Shown here: in pieces, positions 1 to 7,935 of the stretch
Position numbering within the stretch: the stretch's first letter is position 1
How the letters are laid out: every line of letters begins with the position of its first letter
NCBI GenBank assembly: GCA_016780605.1
Contig: JADHLS010000039.1
Location: forward strand, 1 to 14,694
Origin: Reyranella sp.
GTDB lineage: Bacteria; Pseudomonadota; Alphaproteobacteria; Reyranellales; Reyranellaceae
Length of the DNA: 14,694 nucleotides
Reading direction: 5' to 3'
Position numbers and translations under genes: made by a program
Notes under the pieces: model-generated
The model's database searches: none
The model's input: only the letters and a program-made list of their open reading frames with translations
Told to the model about the DNA's origin: nothing

Positions 1-2
1 GC

Positions 3-260
3 GGCCGTTTCGGCGCCTCCTGCCAATCCTGCCATACCACCGAGAACTGGGCCGTCGCGGGCTGGCAGCACCCCTCGCCGCGCTCGACCGATTGCGCACA
101 GTGCCACCAGCCGCCGCCCAGCCATGCCGCGGAGCACTTCCTGGGCATGGCGCAACGGGTCGCCCTCCGGCGGCCGGCGCGGATCGAACAGTGCTATCTC
201 TGCCATCAGACCAACAGCTTCTCCAGCTTCCGCGCCGGAGGCGCGGCCGGGCAAAGGTGA
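3..260 (+). CDS. Multiheme c-type cytochrome, C-terminal fragment (5' end outside window)
   Basis: The reading frame is open from the left edge to TGA at 258-260, giving 85 residues with no start codon, so the gene begins outside the window. It holds three CxxCH haem-attachment motifs: CQSCH (7-11), CAQCH (31-35) and CYLCH (64-68). Additional His residues at 23, 41 and 45 could be distal haem ligands, as is common in bis-His multihaem proteins. A Trp/His/Pro-rich stretch links haems 1 and 2, and the tail after the last haem is short and Gly/Ala-rich. Proteins of this type are matured in the periplasm and carry electrons. The number of haems in the whole protein and its redox partner cannot be told from the fragment. 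The diheme cytochrome downstream at 677 suggests a local respiratory or electron-transfer cluster. The three motifs in one frame make this a real gene despite the missing start. Confidence 0.85.
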   Translation, partial: GRFGASCQSCHTTENWAVAGWQHPSPRSTDCAQCHQPPPSHAAEHFLGMAQRVALRRPARIEQCYLCHQTNSFSSFRAGGAAGQR

Positions 261-676
261 GTGGCGCGCCATCGTCAGACCCGGCGATCGTCGGACGCCA
301 CGAACTCCAGCCGTGCAGCCACGCCCCTTCGGCGACAGCACGAAGTCTTGCCATCTCGACCGACTCTCACGATTGGTCAGGCTGACCGCCACCAGCACCG
401 CCTCGCTCACGATCACAGCGACCTCACGAACCCGCTCGTAGCGTCGTCCATGATCAGACCGCAATGGATCGCACTCAGCCGAGGCTCGGCGAGCGCCTTC
501 GAACGGCGGCCATGCCAAAAGCCAATGCGTAGCGCTGGCTTTCTGCTGGTGGCCATGATCGCCAGCGCGACTCGTGTAGGTGTACAAGGGGCCAACGGAT
601 ACGCAAGAAAAGGCGAAGGGTTGTGTTACGTTCGCGGAGGCATGCCATGGATACGCGAAGGTGCGGGGAGGGGCGC
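261..676. other. Gap of about 416 bp with no recognised gene
   Basis: Several short ORFs cross this stretch, but their translations are Arg/Ser/Pro/Ala-rich with no domain, and none has a good ribosome site. A 51-codon ORF (525-680) has a hydrophobic start and overlaps the next gene by ATGA, but it lacks a Shine-Dalgarno and is not supported. The promoter of the diheme cytochrome presumably lies here; I see no clear -35/-10 pair. Confidence 0.5.
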
Positions 677-1441
677 ATGAACTATCGGAGACTGTCGGGC
701 TGCTCGGCTGTGTTGATGGTTCTCGCGCTCGGTGGCCTTGCCGGTGCGCGGGCCGCCGATCCCGTCCTCGAACGCGGCAGGTATCTCGTCACGATCGCAG
801 GTTGCGCCGATTGCCATACGCCAGGGTATTTTCTAGGCAAACCCGACACGGCCCGCCAGTTCGCCGGCTCGGACGTCGGCTTCGAGATCCCGCGGTTGGG
901 CGTGTTCTATGGCCCGAACCTGACTCCGGACAAGGAGACGGGCCTTGGTGGTTGGACCGATGCCCAGATCGGCGCGGCCATCACCAGCGGCACGCTGCCG
1001 AGCGGACGGCAGCTCGCGCTGATCATGCCGTGGCGCGCTTTCGCCACGCTCACCAAGCCGGATGTGAGCGCGATCATCGTCTATCTGAAAAGCCTGCCGC
1101 CAGTTAGGAACAAGGTGCCGGGCCCGTTCGGGCCTCTGGAGCCTCCGACGTCGTACGTGATGAAGGTTGTACCGCCGGAAGTTCAGAATGTCGCCGTGCA
1201 GGTCGGTGGGTCGCTGGCCGAGCGCTGGTGCGCGAGCTGCCACGACGTCGCGCGTACGCCGCAAGCCGGCTCAGTTGAGCAAGGCCGTCCCCTGAGCTTC
1301 AAGGCCATTGCTGTCCAGACGAGCACGACAAGAGAGAGCCTCGATCGACACCTCTCGGCAGCCCACACGGGTATGCCGGACTTCTCGCTCAGCCCCTATC
1401 AGCGTAGCTTGCTGATCGGCTACATCCTGAGTCTGCGCTAG
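677..1441 (+). CDS. Exported diheme cytochrome c
   Basis: The 254-residue product starts with a signal peptide (Arg4-Arg5, hydrophobic core about 10-24, probable cleavage after ARA at 24-26). Two cytochrome c domains follow. Domain 1 has C43-ADC-H47, a segment containing NLTPDKETGLGGWTDAQI (81-98) and an IMPWR Met ligand at 117, the pattern of cytochrome subunits of alcohol, aldehyde or gluconate dehydrogenases. Domain 2 has C185-ASC-H189 with a likely Met ligand at 233 (GMPDF). The start at 677 is chosen over the in-frame GTG at 623 and ATG at 647 because GGGGAGGGG lies just upstream and the signal peptide begins there. It is probably a periplasmic electron carrier or dehydrogenase partner. 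Family dehydrogenase cytochromes often have three haems; this one has two, and no dehydrogenase gene is next to it. Confidence 0.9.
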   Translation: MNYRRLSGCSAVLMVLALGGLAGARAADPVLERGRYLVTIAGCADCHTPGYFLGKPDTARQFAGSDVGFEIPRLGVFYGPNLTPDKETGLGGWTDAQIGAAITSGTLPSGRQLALIMPWRAFATLTKPDVSAIIVYLKSLPPVRNKVPGPFGPLEPPTSYVMKVVPPEVQNVAVQVGGSLAERWCASCHDVARTPQAGSVEQGRPLSFKAIAVQTSTTRESLDRHLSAAHTGMPDFSLSPYQRSLLIGYILSLR

Positions 1442-1705
1442 CGACGTCTCCCAAGAGCACCACGTCAACCGGGCGATGCTGCGGCTTGCCTGCGCCCTTT
1501 CGCCATCGCCCAACGGCGGATTGCAGCGCAGGTGATACTCTGTCAGCGGAAACTTCGGGGCGACGAGCAGACAGTGGCCGCAATGAGGCGATGGTCAAGT
1601 CGCGTTGGCCTTCGGGCAGGCCTCGCGCACCAGCATGACGCATGCGGCCCAGCGCCATGCGGATGCCTCTGCCCGCCCGCTCATGGCACGAACGGGCACG
1701 TGTGA
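1442..1705. other. Gap with no recognised gene
   Basis: The region lies between the plus-strand diheme cytochrome and the minus-strand Met-rich gene, so the two converge here. The short frames in it show no domain or signal peptide. One inverted repeat, GGGCGATG (1471-1478) with CATCGCCC (1504-1511), has a 25-nt loop and no T-run, so it is at best a weak 3'-end structure. Confidence 0.4.
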
Positions 1706-1727
1706 GATTTCCGATCGGTCCGGAATC
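1706..1727 (-). terminator. Possible 3' hairpin of the Met-rich gene
   Basis: GATT(T)CCG and CGGAATC can pair around a 7-nt loop with one bulged T, 14 bp beyond the stop of the minus-strand gene. No T-run follows on the minus strand, so this may be a transcript-end stabiliser or a weak terminator, not a classical rho-independent one. Confidence 0.3.
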
Positions 1728-1741
1728 AGACGGTTGAGTGC

Positions 1742-2101
1742 TTACTTCGGTGCCGAAGAATGGCTTGGGGTTGCCGGCATGTTGTGCTGCATGTCTTGAA
1801 TTGCCTTCGTCTCACCTGCCGTCGGAGAGGAGGAGTGGCCATGAGTGCCCGGGCCCGGCACGGTGCCACCTCCCATGTGTCCGCCCCGCATGGACTGTCC
1901 CCCTCCCATCGGCTGCATCGCGGGTCCGCCAGGCATTGCCATGCCCGAGCTGGGGCCGGGCTGATCACCGGGCTGGCGGACCCAGTCGTTACGCCCAATC
2001 GGCTCACCTCCTGGCGCATTCTGCGGTCCGCTTGATGTGGTTTGAGCGTATGAGATGCCCGCAGTGCAGATCAAAGTGAGCGCCAACAGCGTCCGTTGCA
2101 T
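1742..2101 (-). CDS. Small exported Met/Gly/Pro-rich protein
   Basis: The product has 119 residues. A signal peptide is clear (MQRTLLALTLICTAGISYAQ, cleavage probably after YA at 18-19). The mature part is low complexity: Pro/Gly early, then a Met/Gly stretch (GMAMPGGPAMQPMGGGQSM) and GGHMGGG, then a His/Ser/Thr-rich tail with DMQHNM. I do not recognise a domain and it may be largely disordered. Met- and His-rich exported proteins can bind Cu(I)/Ag(I), which would fit the cusBA genes on the same strand further along, but that role is inferred from composition only. The ATG is preceded by AAGGGG about 6 bases upstream. It is transcribed divergently from the CBS-BON gene. Its upstream region carries one of the two copies of a 21-bp repeated motif; the other copy lies upstream of the Met-rich Spy-like gene ending at 11706. 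Confidence 0.75.
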   Translation of the reverse strand: MQRTLLALTLICTAGISYAQTTSSGPQNAPGGEPIGRNDWVRQPGDQPGPSSGMAMPGGPAMQPMGGGQSMRGGHMGGGTVPGPGTHGHSSSPTAGETKAIQDMQHNMPATPSHSSAPK

Positions 2102-2153
2102 CGAACACCCCTTAGGTTGTTACTTCACAATCTTAAATGGTTCGTCTGCCCTT

Positions 2154-2174
2154 CAAAGTCTCATATTGGACAGC
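2154..2174 (-). promoter_or_regulatory. 21-bp repeated upstream motif, copy 1 (candidate operator)
   Basis: The plus-strand core is AGTCTCATATTGGACAG. A second copy at 12451-12471 matches at 19 of 21 positions. On the minus strand the motif runs straight into CTTTGA (plus 2152-2157), a possible -35, with a TAAGAT-like -10 17 bases further on, about 53 bases before the ATG at 2101. This is the place expected for an activator site. A weak dyad is visible (GTC...ATAT...GAC). The binding protein is unknown. Confidence 0.45.
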
Positions 2175-2193
2175 GGCCGCAGACGATATGGCC

Positions 2194-2199
2194 TATAAT
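2194..2199 (+). promoter_or_regulatory. Possible -10 element (TATAAT) toward the CBS-BON gene
   Basis: A perfect TATAAT sits in an AT-rich island in otherwise GC-rich DNA, 188 bp upstream of the CBS-BON start. The closest -35-like hexamer, TTGGAC at 2166-2171, is 22 bp away, too far for a standard promoter, so the assignment is tentative. Confidence 0.3.
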
Positions 2200-2386
2200 T
2201 TAAATAGTTTGAAGGAATAGAAATCCGACCACTGGTCATCCAGCTGGATGGCCGCTTCACAGCGGGTTTGGCATCAAAGCGAAGGGGGCATGCCCTGCTC
2301 GTCGGGATGCTGTTCTGCACTGATCGATGTCAAGGCGCGTGCCCCGGCTGCGTATTTGGGATGCGATAGCGGAAAAGGAGGGGAGC

Positions 2387-3097
2387 ATGGCCACTGCGCT
2401 GGCCGGTGGAACGCGTCGTCCGCCTCGGACCGTGCGTTCGAATGTCGCGATTCGCGCGAAGGACATAATGACGCGAGCGAACCTGATTACGGTAACGCCA
2501 CAGACGAGCGTGCACCGCGTCGCGCAGCTTCTTAGCGAGAACCATGTAAGTTCGGTACTAGTCCTACAGAACGGCTCGCTTGTGGGCATCGTAAGCGAGG
2601 GCGACCTTCTCCATCGACAGGAACTAGGCACGGACATGGACGACGACAGTGCGGGCAAGGTGAAATCGCACGCCATGCGCGCGAGCGACATCATGACCCG
2701 TACGCTCGTCACGGTGGCCGAGGAGACATCGCTGGCCGACGTCGTGCGCGTCTTGCACGCCTATCACGTCAGGCGGGTGCCCGTCTTGCGTGACAAGGAG
2801 GTCGTTGGGCTGGTCGCACGGGCCGACATCATGCGCGCCCTCGCGTCGAGGCCGGAGGGTTCGTCGGGTCCGTCAAGTCGGGACGACGACATGATCCGTT
2901 ACCAAGCGATCGAGACCTTGCTCAGCATGCCGGGAACGAGTCCTTGGGAGACCACGATCACCGTCAAGAACGGCGTAGTCGAACTGGATGGGGCCGTCGA
3001 GATGGAGAAGATGCGCGAGCCCTCTCGGATTGCCATCGAAGCCATTCCGGACGTCGTCGAAGTCAGGGACCGCCGGGCGATCATACAACCCTATTGA
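2387..3097 (+). CDS. Tandem-CBS domain protein with C-terminal BON-like domain
   Basis: The product has 236 residues. Two CBS motifs form one Bateman module: residues about 26-80 (KDIMTRANLITVTPQTSV to GIVSEGDLL) and about 101-152 (DIMTRTLVTVAEETSLADV to GLVARADIM). A BON-like segment follows at about 168-235, with the typical TTITVKNGVVELDGAV and a hydrophobic IPDVVEV stretch near the end. There is no signal peptide, so it is cytoplasmic. CBS pairs bind adenine nucleotides and sense energy state; BON domains are often linked to membranes. CBS-BON proteins are common in stress and low-oxygen gene sets of alphaproteobacteria, but the partner is unknown. The start at 2387 is chosen because AAGGAGGGG lies just upstream; an in-frame ATG at 2327 would add 20 residues outside the domain and lacks such a site. 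The gene is monocistronic here and converges on cusA. Confidence 0.9.
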   Translation: MATALAGGTRRPPRTVRSNVAIRAKDIMTRANLITVTPQTSVHRVAQLLSENHVSSVLVLQNGSLVGIVSEGDLLHRQELGTDMDDDSAGKVKSHAMRASDIMTRTLVTVAEETSLADVVRVLHAYHVRRVPVLRDKEVVGLVARADIMRALASRPEGSSGPSSRDDDMIRYQAIETLLSMPGTSPWETTITVKNGVVELDGAVEMEKMREPSRIAIEAIPDVVEVRDRRAIIQPY

Positions 3098-3255
3098 TGG
3101 CGCGTGGCCCATCTTATTGCATCGGCGCTGTCGGCCTCCCTTCGTCTTCGCTCGTTCTGGTGAGCGTCTAGGGAGTGCGTCAAGGCGATGCTGATCGGTT
3201 TGCGACAATCAGGTTACCGACTGAACGCAGCTCACGCGCCGCGGCTTCAGTCGCT

Positions 3256-3282
3256 GCCGGTGCGCAAAGGCGCTTCGCCGGC
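3256..3282 (+). terminator. Possible hairpin between converging genes
   Basis: GCCGG (3256-3260) can pair with CCGGC (3278-3282), and CGC with GCG inside, across an internal loop. It lies in the 249-bp gap between CBS-BON and cusA, about 160 bp past the CBS-BON stop. Only a weak TTTT follows at some distance. The rest of the gap shows no gene. Confidence 0.25.
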
Positions 3283-3346
3283 AACGCGATCTTGAAGTTT
3301 TCCGAAAGAGATAGCCCAGCCGATACTCATCATGCTTGCGCTGGCC

Positions 3347-6300
3347 TCAATCAGCAGATGCCTTGAGCATCGCGTCCGATCCGCTTGTCGCCTCGGCCGG
3401 AACTGCCGTCGGCAGCCGCCAACCTTTGATCAATCCGTAGATCGCCGGAATGACAATGAGGGTCAAGATGGTCGATGAGACCATGCCACCAATCATCGGT
3501 ACGGCAATGCGCTGCATGATTTCGGACCCGGCCCCCGTGCTCCACAGAATGGGCACCAGACCCGCCATGATGGCGACGACGGTCATCATCTTGGGCCGTA
3601 CCCGTTCGACCGCCCCGAGCATGATCGCCTCGTGGAGATCGGCCCGCGTGAACGGTTGGCGGCGCGCGTGCCTTTCTTCTTTCACTTCCGCCATGGCCTG
3701 CTCGAGATAGATCAACATCACGACGCCGGTCTCGGCGGCCACGCCGGCAAGCGCGATGAAGCCGACGGCGACGGCGACCGACATGTTGAAGCCGAGCCAC
3801 CACATCAACCAGATGCCGCCGACCAGGGCAAAAGGCAGGGAAAGCATGACGATGAACGTCTCGGTCAGCTTCCGGAAGTTCAGATAGAGCAGCAACAATA
3901 TGATGAGCAGCGTCACGGGCACCACGATCTGCAGCCGCGCCTCCGCGCGCTTGAGATACTCGAACTGCCCGCTCCACTCGACGGAGTAGCCCGGCGGCAG
4001 GTGCACGCTTTCTGCGACGGCCTTCTGTGCGTCCGCGACGTAGCCGCCGAGGTCTCGGCCGGTCATATCGACGAAGACGTAGACGGCGAGCTGGCCGTTC
4101 TCGGTGCGAATCGAGGTGGCGCCACGCTTGAATTCGATCTTGGCAATCTCGCCCAACGGGACGGTGCCCCCGCCAGGAAGCGGTACCTCGACGTCGGAGG
4201 CGACCGCCTGCCCATTGGAGCGCAGGTCGCGCGGATAGCGGACATTGACGGTATAGCGCTCGCGGCCTTCGACGGTTGTCGTCACGGCGCCGCCGCCCAG
4301 CGCGGAGGAAACGATGCTCTGCACGTCGCCGACCGTCAGATCGTAGCGGCCAAGCGCTTCCCGGTCCGGCACGATATCGAGATAGTAGCCGCCAATCACA
4401 CGCTCGGCGTAGGCGCTCGACGTGCCGGGCACGGTTCTGACGACCACTTCGACCTGGCGTGCGACCTTTTCCATCTCGGCGAGATCGGCGCCGAACACCT
4501 TGATGCCAACCGGCGTGCGAATGCCGGTAGAGAGCATGTCGATGCGCGCGCGGATCGGCATGGTCCAAGCATTCGACACCCCCGGGAACTGCAACGCCCT
4601 GTCCATCTCTGCCTTGAGGCTGTCGGTGGTGATACCCGGACGCCACGCCGACTTCGGCTTCAGGGTGATGATGGTCTCGAACATCTCGATCGGCGCGGGA
4701 TCGGTCGCTGTCGCGGCCCGCCCGGCTTTGCCATAGACGGACTCGACTTCCGGGAAGGACTTGATGATGCGGTCCTGCGTCTGGAGCAGCTCGGCGGCTT
4801 TGGTGACCGACAATCCCGGCAAAGTTGTCGGCATGTACATCAGCGTGCCTTCATTGAGGCTCGGCATGAACTCGCTGCCAAGCTCGCGCGCCGGAAGGAT
4901 GCTGACGCCGAGCGCGCCGAGCGCCAGCAGGATCGTCAGTGTCTTGGCCTTCAGAACGCCTTTGATGACGGGCCGATAGAGCCCGATCAGCAGCCGATTG
5001 ATCGGGTTCTTGTGCTCGGGGACGATCCGGCCACGCACGAAAATCACCATCAGCGCAGGCACGAGGGTGACCGACAACAGCGCCGCGGCAGCCATCGCGA
5101 AGGTCTTGGTGAACGCAAGCGGGCCGAAAAGCCTGCCTTCCTGCGCCTCAAGGGTGAAGATCGGCAGGAACGACACCGTGATGACCAGGAGACTGAAGAA
5201 GAGTGCAGGTCCGACTTCGGTCGCCGCGGCGATGAGAATATCGATCCGCGGCTTGCCGGGCGGCGCTCGCTCCAGATGCTTGTGCGCGTTTTCGATCATC
5301 ACAATGGCGGCATCGATCATGGCACCGACCGCAATGGCGATGCCGCCCAGGCTCATGATGTTGGAGCCGAGCCCGATCAGTTTCATGGCGCCGAACGCCA
5401 TCAGGATGCCGACCGGGAGCATCAGGATGGCCACCAGGGCGCTGCGCAGGTGCAGCAGGAAGACGACGCACACCAGTGCGACGATCAGGCTTTCCTCGAT
5501 CAGCGTCTCTTTCAGGGTCGCGATCGCCGCTTCGATGAGGCGCGAGCGGTCATAGACCGGTACGATCTCGACGCCTTGCGGCAGGCTGGCGGCGATCTCG
5601 CCGAGCCTCTTCTTGACATTCTCGATCACCGTCAGTGCATTCGCGCCGAAGCGCTGCAGAACGATGCCGCTCGCGACCTCGCCGTCACCATTCAGCTCCG
5701 TGATCCCGCGCCGCTCGTCGGGACCGATCTCGACGCGCGCAACATCCTTGAGCCGCAGAGGCACACCCTGATCCGTCTTCAGAACGATGTTCTCGATATC
5801 GCCGACGCTCTTCAGGTAGCCGCGACCGCGCACCATGAACTCGAACTCGGAGAGTTCGATGGTTCGCCCGCCGACATCCTGATTGCTGGCTTTGACCGCC
5901 TCCCGGACCTTCGATAGGGGGATTCCCTGGGCGCGCAGCCGCAGCGGATCGACCACGACATTGTACTGCTTGACGAAGCCACCGACGCTTGCGACTTCCG
6001 CCACCCCTTCCGCTTTGGAGACTGCGAACCGCACCACCCAGTCCTGCAGGGAACGCAGCTCGGCGAGCGTCATCTCCTTGGCAACGATGGCATACTGATA
6101 GACCCAGCCGACCCCGGTCGCATCGGGGCCGAGGCCCGGTGTGACGCCGGGCGGCAGACGCTGTGCAGCCGTATTTAGATATTCCAGCACCCGGCTGCGT
6201 GCCCAGTAGGGATCCGTGCCGTCGGCGAAGATGACGTAGACGAACGATACGCCGAAGAACGAGAATCCGCGCACCACCTTCGATTTCGGCACGGTCAGCA

Positions 6301-6517
6301 TGGCCGTGGTAAGGGGAAAGGTGACCTGATCCTCGACCACCTGCGGGGCCTGACCCGGATACTCGGTATAGACGATCACCTGAACATCGGAGAGATCCGG
6401 AATGGCATCGAGCGGCAGCGTGCGCAGCGCATAGACGCCCCCCACGACAAGGACGGCTGTGCCGATGAAGATCAGGGCGAGGTTGCGAGAAGACCAGGCA
6501 ATCAGGCGGGCGATCAT
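3347..6517 (-). CDS. cusA: CusA-type Cu(I)/Ag(I) RND efflux pump, inner-membrane subunit
   Basis: The 1056-residue product has the full length and layout of heavy-metal-efflux RND pumps (about 1040-1070): TM1 at about 12-32, first periplasmic loop (about 40-335), TM2-6 (about 340-495), TM7 near 525-542, second periplasmic loop (about 545-865), then TM8-12. The segment GGIAIAVGAMIDAAIVMIEN contains the TM4 proton-relay Asp402, equivalent to E. coli CusA Asp405. Three methionines, M562 (LMYMPTTLPG), M612 (IEMFETI) and M661 (IDMLSTGIRT), match E. coli M573, M623 and M672 with identical spacing (50 and 49), which identifies monovalent copper/silver as substrate and not Zn/Co/Ni. It exports the ion from periplasm or cytoplasm through a tripartite complex. 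Its ATG overlaps the cusB stop (ATGA). The outer-membrane partner CusC is not in the window. The long frame on the opposite strand is a coding shadow. Confidence 0.97.
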   Translation of the reverse strand: MIARLIAWSSRNLALIFIGTAVLVVGGVYALRTLPLDAIPDLSDVQVIVYTEYPGQAPQVVEDQVTFPLTTAMLTVPKSKVVRGFSFFGVSFVYVIFADGTDPYWARSRVLEYLNTAAQRLPPGVTPGLGPDATGVGWVYQYAIVAKEMTLAELRSLQDWVVRFAVSKAEGVAEVASVGGFVKQYNVVVDPLRLRAQGIPLSKVREAVKASNQDVGGRTIELSEFEFMVRGRGYLKSVGDIENIVLKTDQGVPLRLKDVARVEIGPDERRGITELNGDGEVASGIVLQRFGANALTVIENVKKRLGEIAASLPQGVEIVPVYDRSRLIEAAIATLKETLIEESLIVALVCVVFLLHLRSALVAILMLPVGILMAFGAMKLIGLGSNIMSLGGIAIAVGAMIDAAIVMIENAHKHLERAPPGKPRIDILIAAATEVGPALFFSLLVITVSFLPIFTLEAQEGRLFGPLAFTKTFAMAAAALLSVTLVPALMVIFVRGRIVPEHKNPINRLLIGLYRPVIKGVLKAKTLTILLALGALGVSILPARELGSEFMPSLNEGTLMYMPTTLPGLSVTKAAELLQTQDRIIKSFPEVESVYGKAGRAATATDPAPIEMFETIITLKPKSAWRPGITTDSLKAEMDRALQFPGVSNAWTMPIRARIDMLSTGIRTPVGIKVFGADLAEMEKVARQVEVVVRTVPGTSSAYAERVIGGYYLDIVPDREALGRYDLTVGDVQSIVSSALGGGAVTTTVEGRERYTVNVRYPRDLRSNGQAVASDVEVPLPGGGTVPLGEIAKIEFKRGATSIRTENGQLAVYVFVDMTGRDLGGYVADAQKAVAESVHLPPGYSVEWSGQFEYLKRAEARLQIVVPVTLLIILLLLYLNFRKLTETFIVMLSLPFALVGGIWLMWWLGFNMSVAVAVGFIALAGVAAETGVVMLIYLEQAMAEVKEERHARRQPFTRADLHEAIMLGAVERVRPKMMTVVAIMAGLVPILWSTGAGSEIMQRIAVPMIGGMVSSTILTLIVIPAIYGLIKGWRLPTAVPAEATSGSDAMLKASAD

Positions 6518-7935
6518 GGCTGGGCCTCCTGGCGCGCCATGCCGTTCAGCGCCGCCTTCAGGTTACTTTCTGCATCGATCAGGAAGTTGGCGGCGACGAC
6601 AACCTTGTCGCCTTCGGCGACGCCGTTGCGGATCTCCACGTACCCGCTGCCACGCGTGCCGACTTTGACATCCCGCGGCTCGAAACGCCCGTTACCTTTG
6701 TCGAGGAGGACGACCTGCCGTGTGCCGGTATCGATCAGGGCGCTGTCGGGCACGGCAACGACCGCACTCGTCCCGCCGGTCGTGATCTCGACGTCCGCGT
6801 ACATGTTCGGCAGCAGGACGCCGTCGGGATTGGCGATCTCGACTCGCACCTTGGTAGTGCGCGTCTCCTTGCTGACTTGTGGATAGATCAGCGCCACGCG
6901 GCCCTCGAACGTGCGACCCGGCAGGCTCCGCACCCGGATTGCCACCAGATCGCCGAGTTTCACGCCACCCAAGGCATATTCGGGCACGTCGGCGAGAACC
7001 CAGATCGTCGAGAGATCAGCGATCCGGAACAGGACATCGCCGGGATTGGCTTTCATGCCATCAACGACGGCGCGCTCGAGGACGACCCCGGTGCGCGGCG
7101 CGGTCCAGATCATGGAGAACGGGACCTTGCGCGTGCGCTCGATCTCGGCGATCAACTCGGCGGCCACGCCGAGATTCTCCAGACGCTGACGACCGCCGCC
7201 CACCAGGCCTCGGCTGCCGATCGTGAGATCGGTGATGAACTGAGCTCCGGCGCTGGCGATCTCGGGTGAATAGAGCCGGATGAGCTCTTGACCCTTGGCA
7301 ACCCGATCTCCCGTCGTGACGTCGGCGACCTTTTCGATGAACGCGTCGCTGCGGGTTGCCACGACACTCACACGCCGTTCGTCGGGTTGCACCGTGCCCG
7401 GTGTGCGGACCGGCTTTGTAATGGCGCGCCGCTCGACGCGCTCGGAACGCACGCCGGTGCGCTGCAGCTTGCCGAGCGAGACTTTGACCGTCGCGCCGTC
7501 CTCGTCCTCACCCTCGTAGACAGGGATGTAATCCATGCCCATCGAGTCTTTCTTCGGCGTGCGCGAGGTGTCCGGCAAGCCCATCGGGTTACGGTAATAC
7601 AGAACGCGCCGTGTCTCGCCCGAAGCCGGGCTGTTGGCGGCCGCCGTCGGCGGCTCGCGGTCGAAACTGACCTCCTCGCTGGCGCGGACTGGCAGGAACT
7701 CCCGTCCGTCCTCTGTTTTCCACGGCACTGCCGAGTACGAAGGCCGGCCGTCCGGATCGCGGTAGTAGATGACCGGTCCAGACGGTGCGGCACGCGTCGC
7801 GGCTGGAACGGCGGCGACACTCGAAAGCCAAGAATTGGCGGACAGTGCGATGTCGCGGTGCCCGGCCCAATAGCCGCTGCCTCCCACCGTCGCAAGGGCG
7901 GCGAGAGCGAGACCGATCTGGCGCATCCGGTTCAT
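6514..7935 (-). CDS. cusB: CusB-type periplasmic adaptor of the Cu(I)/Ag(I) efflux pump
   Basis: The 473-residue product has an N-terminal hydrophobic anchor or signal (about 6-22). Two heavy-metal-binding-domain-like repeats follow. The first (57-83, YYRDPDGRPSYSAV to REFLPVR) lacks metal-binding methionines; the second (113-140, YYRNPMGLPDTSRTPKKDSM to MDYIPVYE) is canonical, with M118, M132 and M134 corresponding to the copper-binding Met set of E. coli CusB. The rest is a membrane-fusion protein: beta-barrel start (about 160-195), lipoyl half-motif (SDAFIEKVADVTTGDRVAKG), short alpha-hairpin (about 223-272), second lipoyl half (about 276-305), barrel and membrane-proximal domain to the end. 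It binds Cu(I)/Ag(I), links CusA to the outer-membrane channel and passes metal to the pump. The start and stop both overlap neighbours by ATGA, so it is co-translated with the FixH-like gene before it and cusA after it. Confidence 0.95.
   Translation of the reverse strand: MNRMRQIGLALAALATVGGSGYWAGHRDIALSANSWLSSVAAVPAATRAAPSGPVIYYRDPDGRPSYSAVPWKTEDGREFLPVRASEEVSFDREPPTAAANSPASGETRRVLYYRNPMGLPDTSRTPKKDSMGMDYIPVYEGEDEDGATVKVSLGKLQRTGVRSERVERRAITKPVRTPGTVQPDERRVSVVATRSDAFIEKVADVTTGDRVAKGQELIRLYSPEIASAGAQFITDLTIGSRGLVGGGRQRLENLGVAAELIAEIERTRKVPFSMIWTAPRTGVVLERAVVDGMKANPGDVLFRIADLSTIWVLADVPEYALGGVKLGDLVAIRVRSLPGRTFEGRVALIYPQVSKETRTTKVRVEIANPDGVLLPNMYADVEITTGGTSAVVAVPDSALIDTGTRQVVLLDKGNGRFEPRDVKVGTRGSGYVEIRNGVAEGDKVVVAANFLIDAESNLKAALNGMARQEAQP

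Noticed and set aside
525..680. 51-codon ORF with hydrophobic N-terminus overlapping the diheme cytochrome start by ATGA
   Set aside because: No Shine-Dalgarno, no plausible mature protein, and the overlap can arise by chance.
695..706. LSGC lipobox at the start of the diheme cytochrome
   Set aside because: The Cys is at residue 9 before the hydrophobic core, so there is no room for a lipoprotein signal; a standard signal peptidase I site follows.
1471..1511. GGGCGATG/CATCGCCC inverted repeat as terminator of the diheme cytochrome
   Set aside because: A loop of 25 nt, 8-bp arms and no T-run make it too weak to call.
2166..2199. TTGGAC with TATAAT as a standard sigma-70 promoter for CBS-BON
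   Set aside because: The spacer is 22 bp, well outside 16-18; only the -10 is retained as tentative.
3632..5917. 761-codon plus-strand ORF opposite cusA
   Set aside because: It is antisense to a highly conserved RND pump; the His/Asp/Arg/Gln-rich translation has no domain, as expected of the complement of GC-rich codons.
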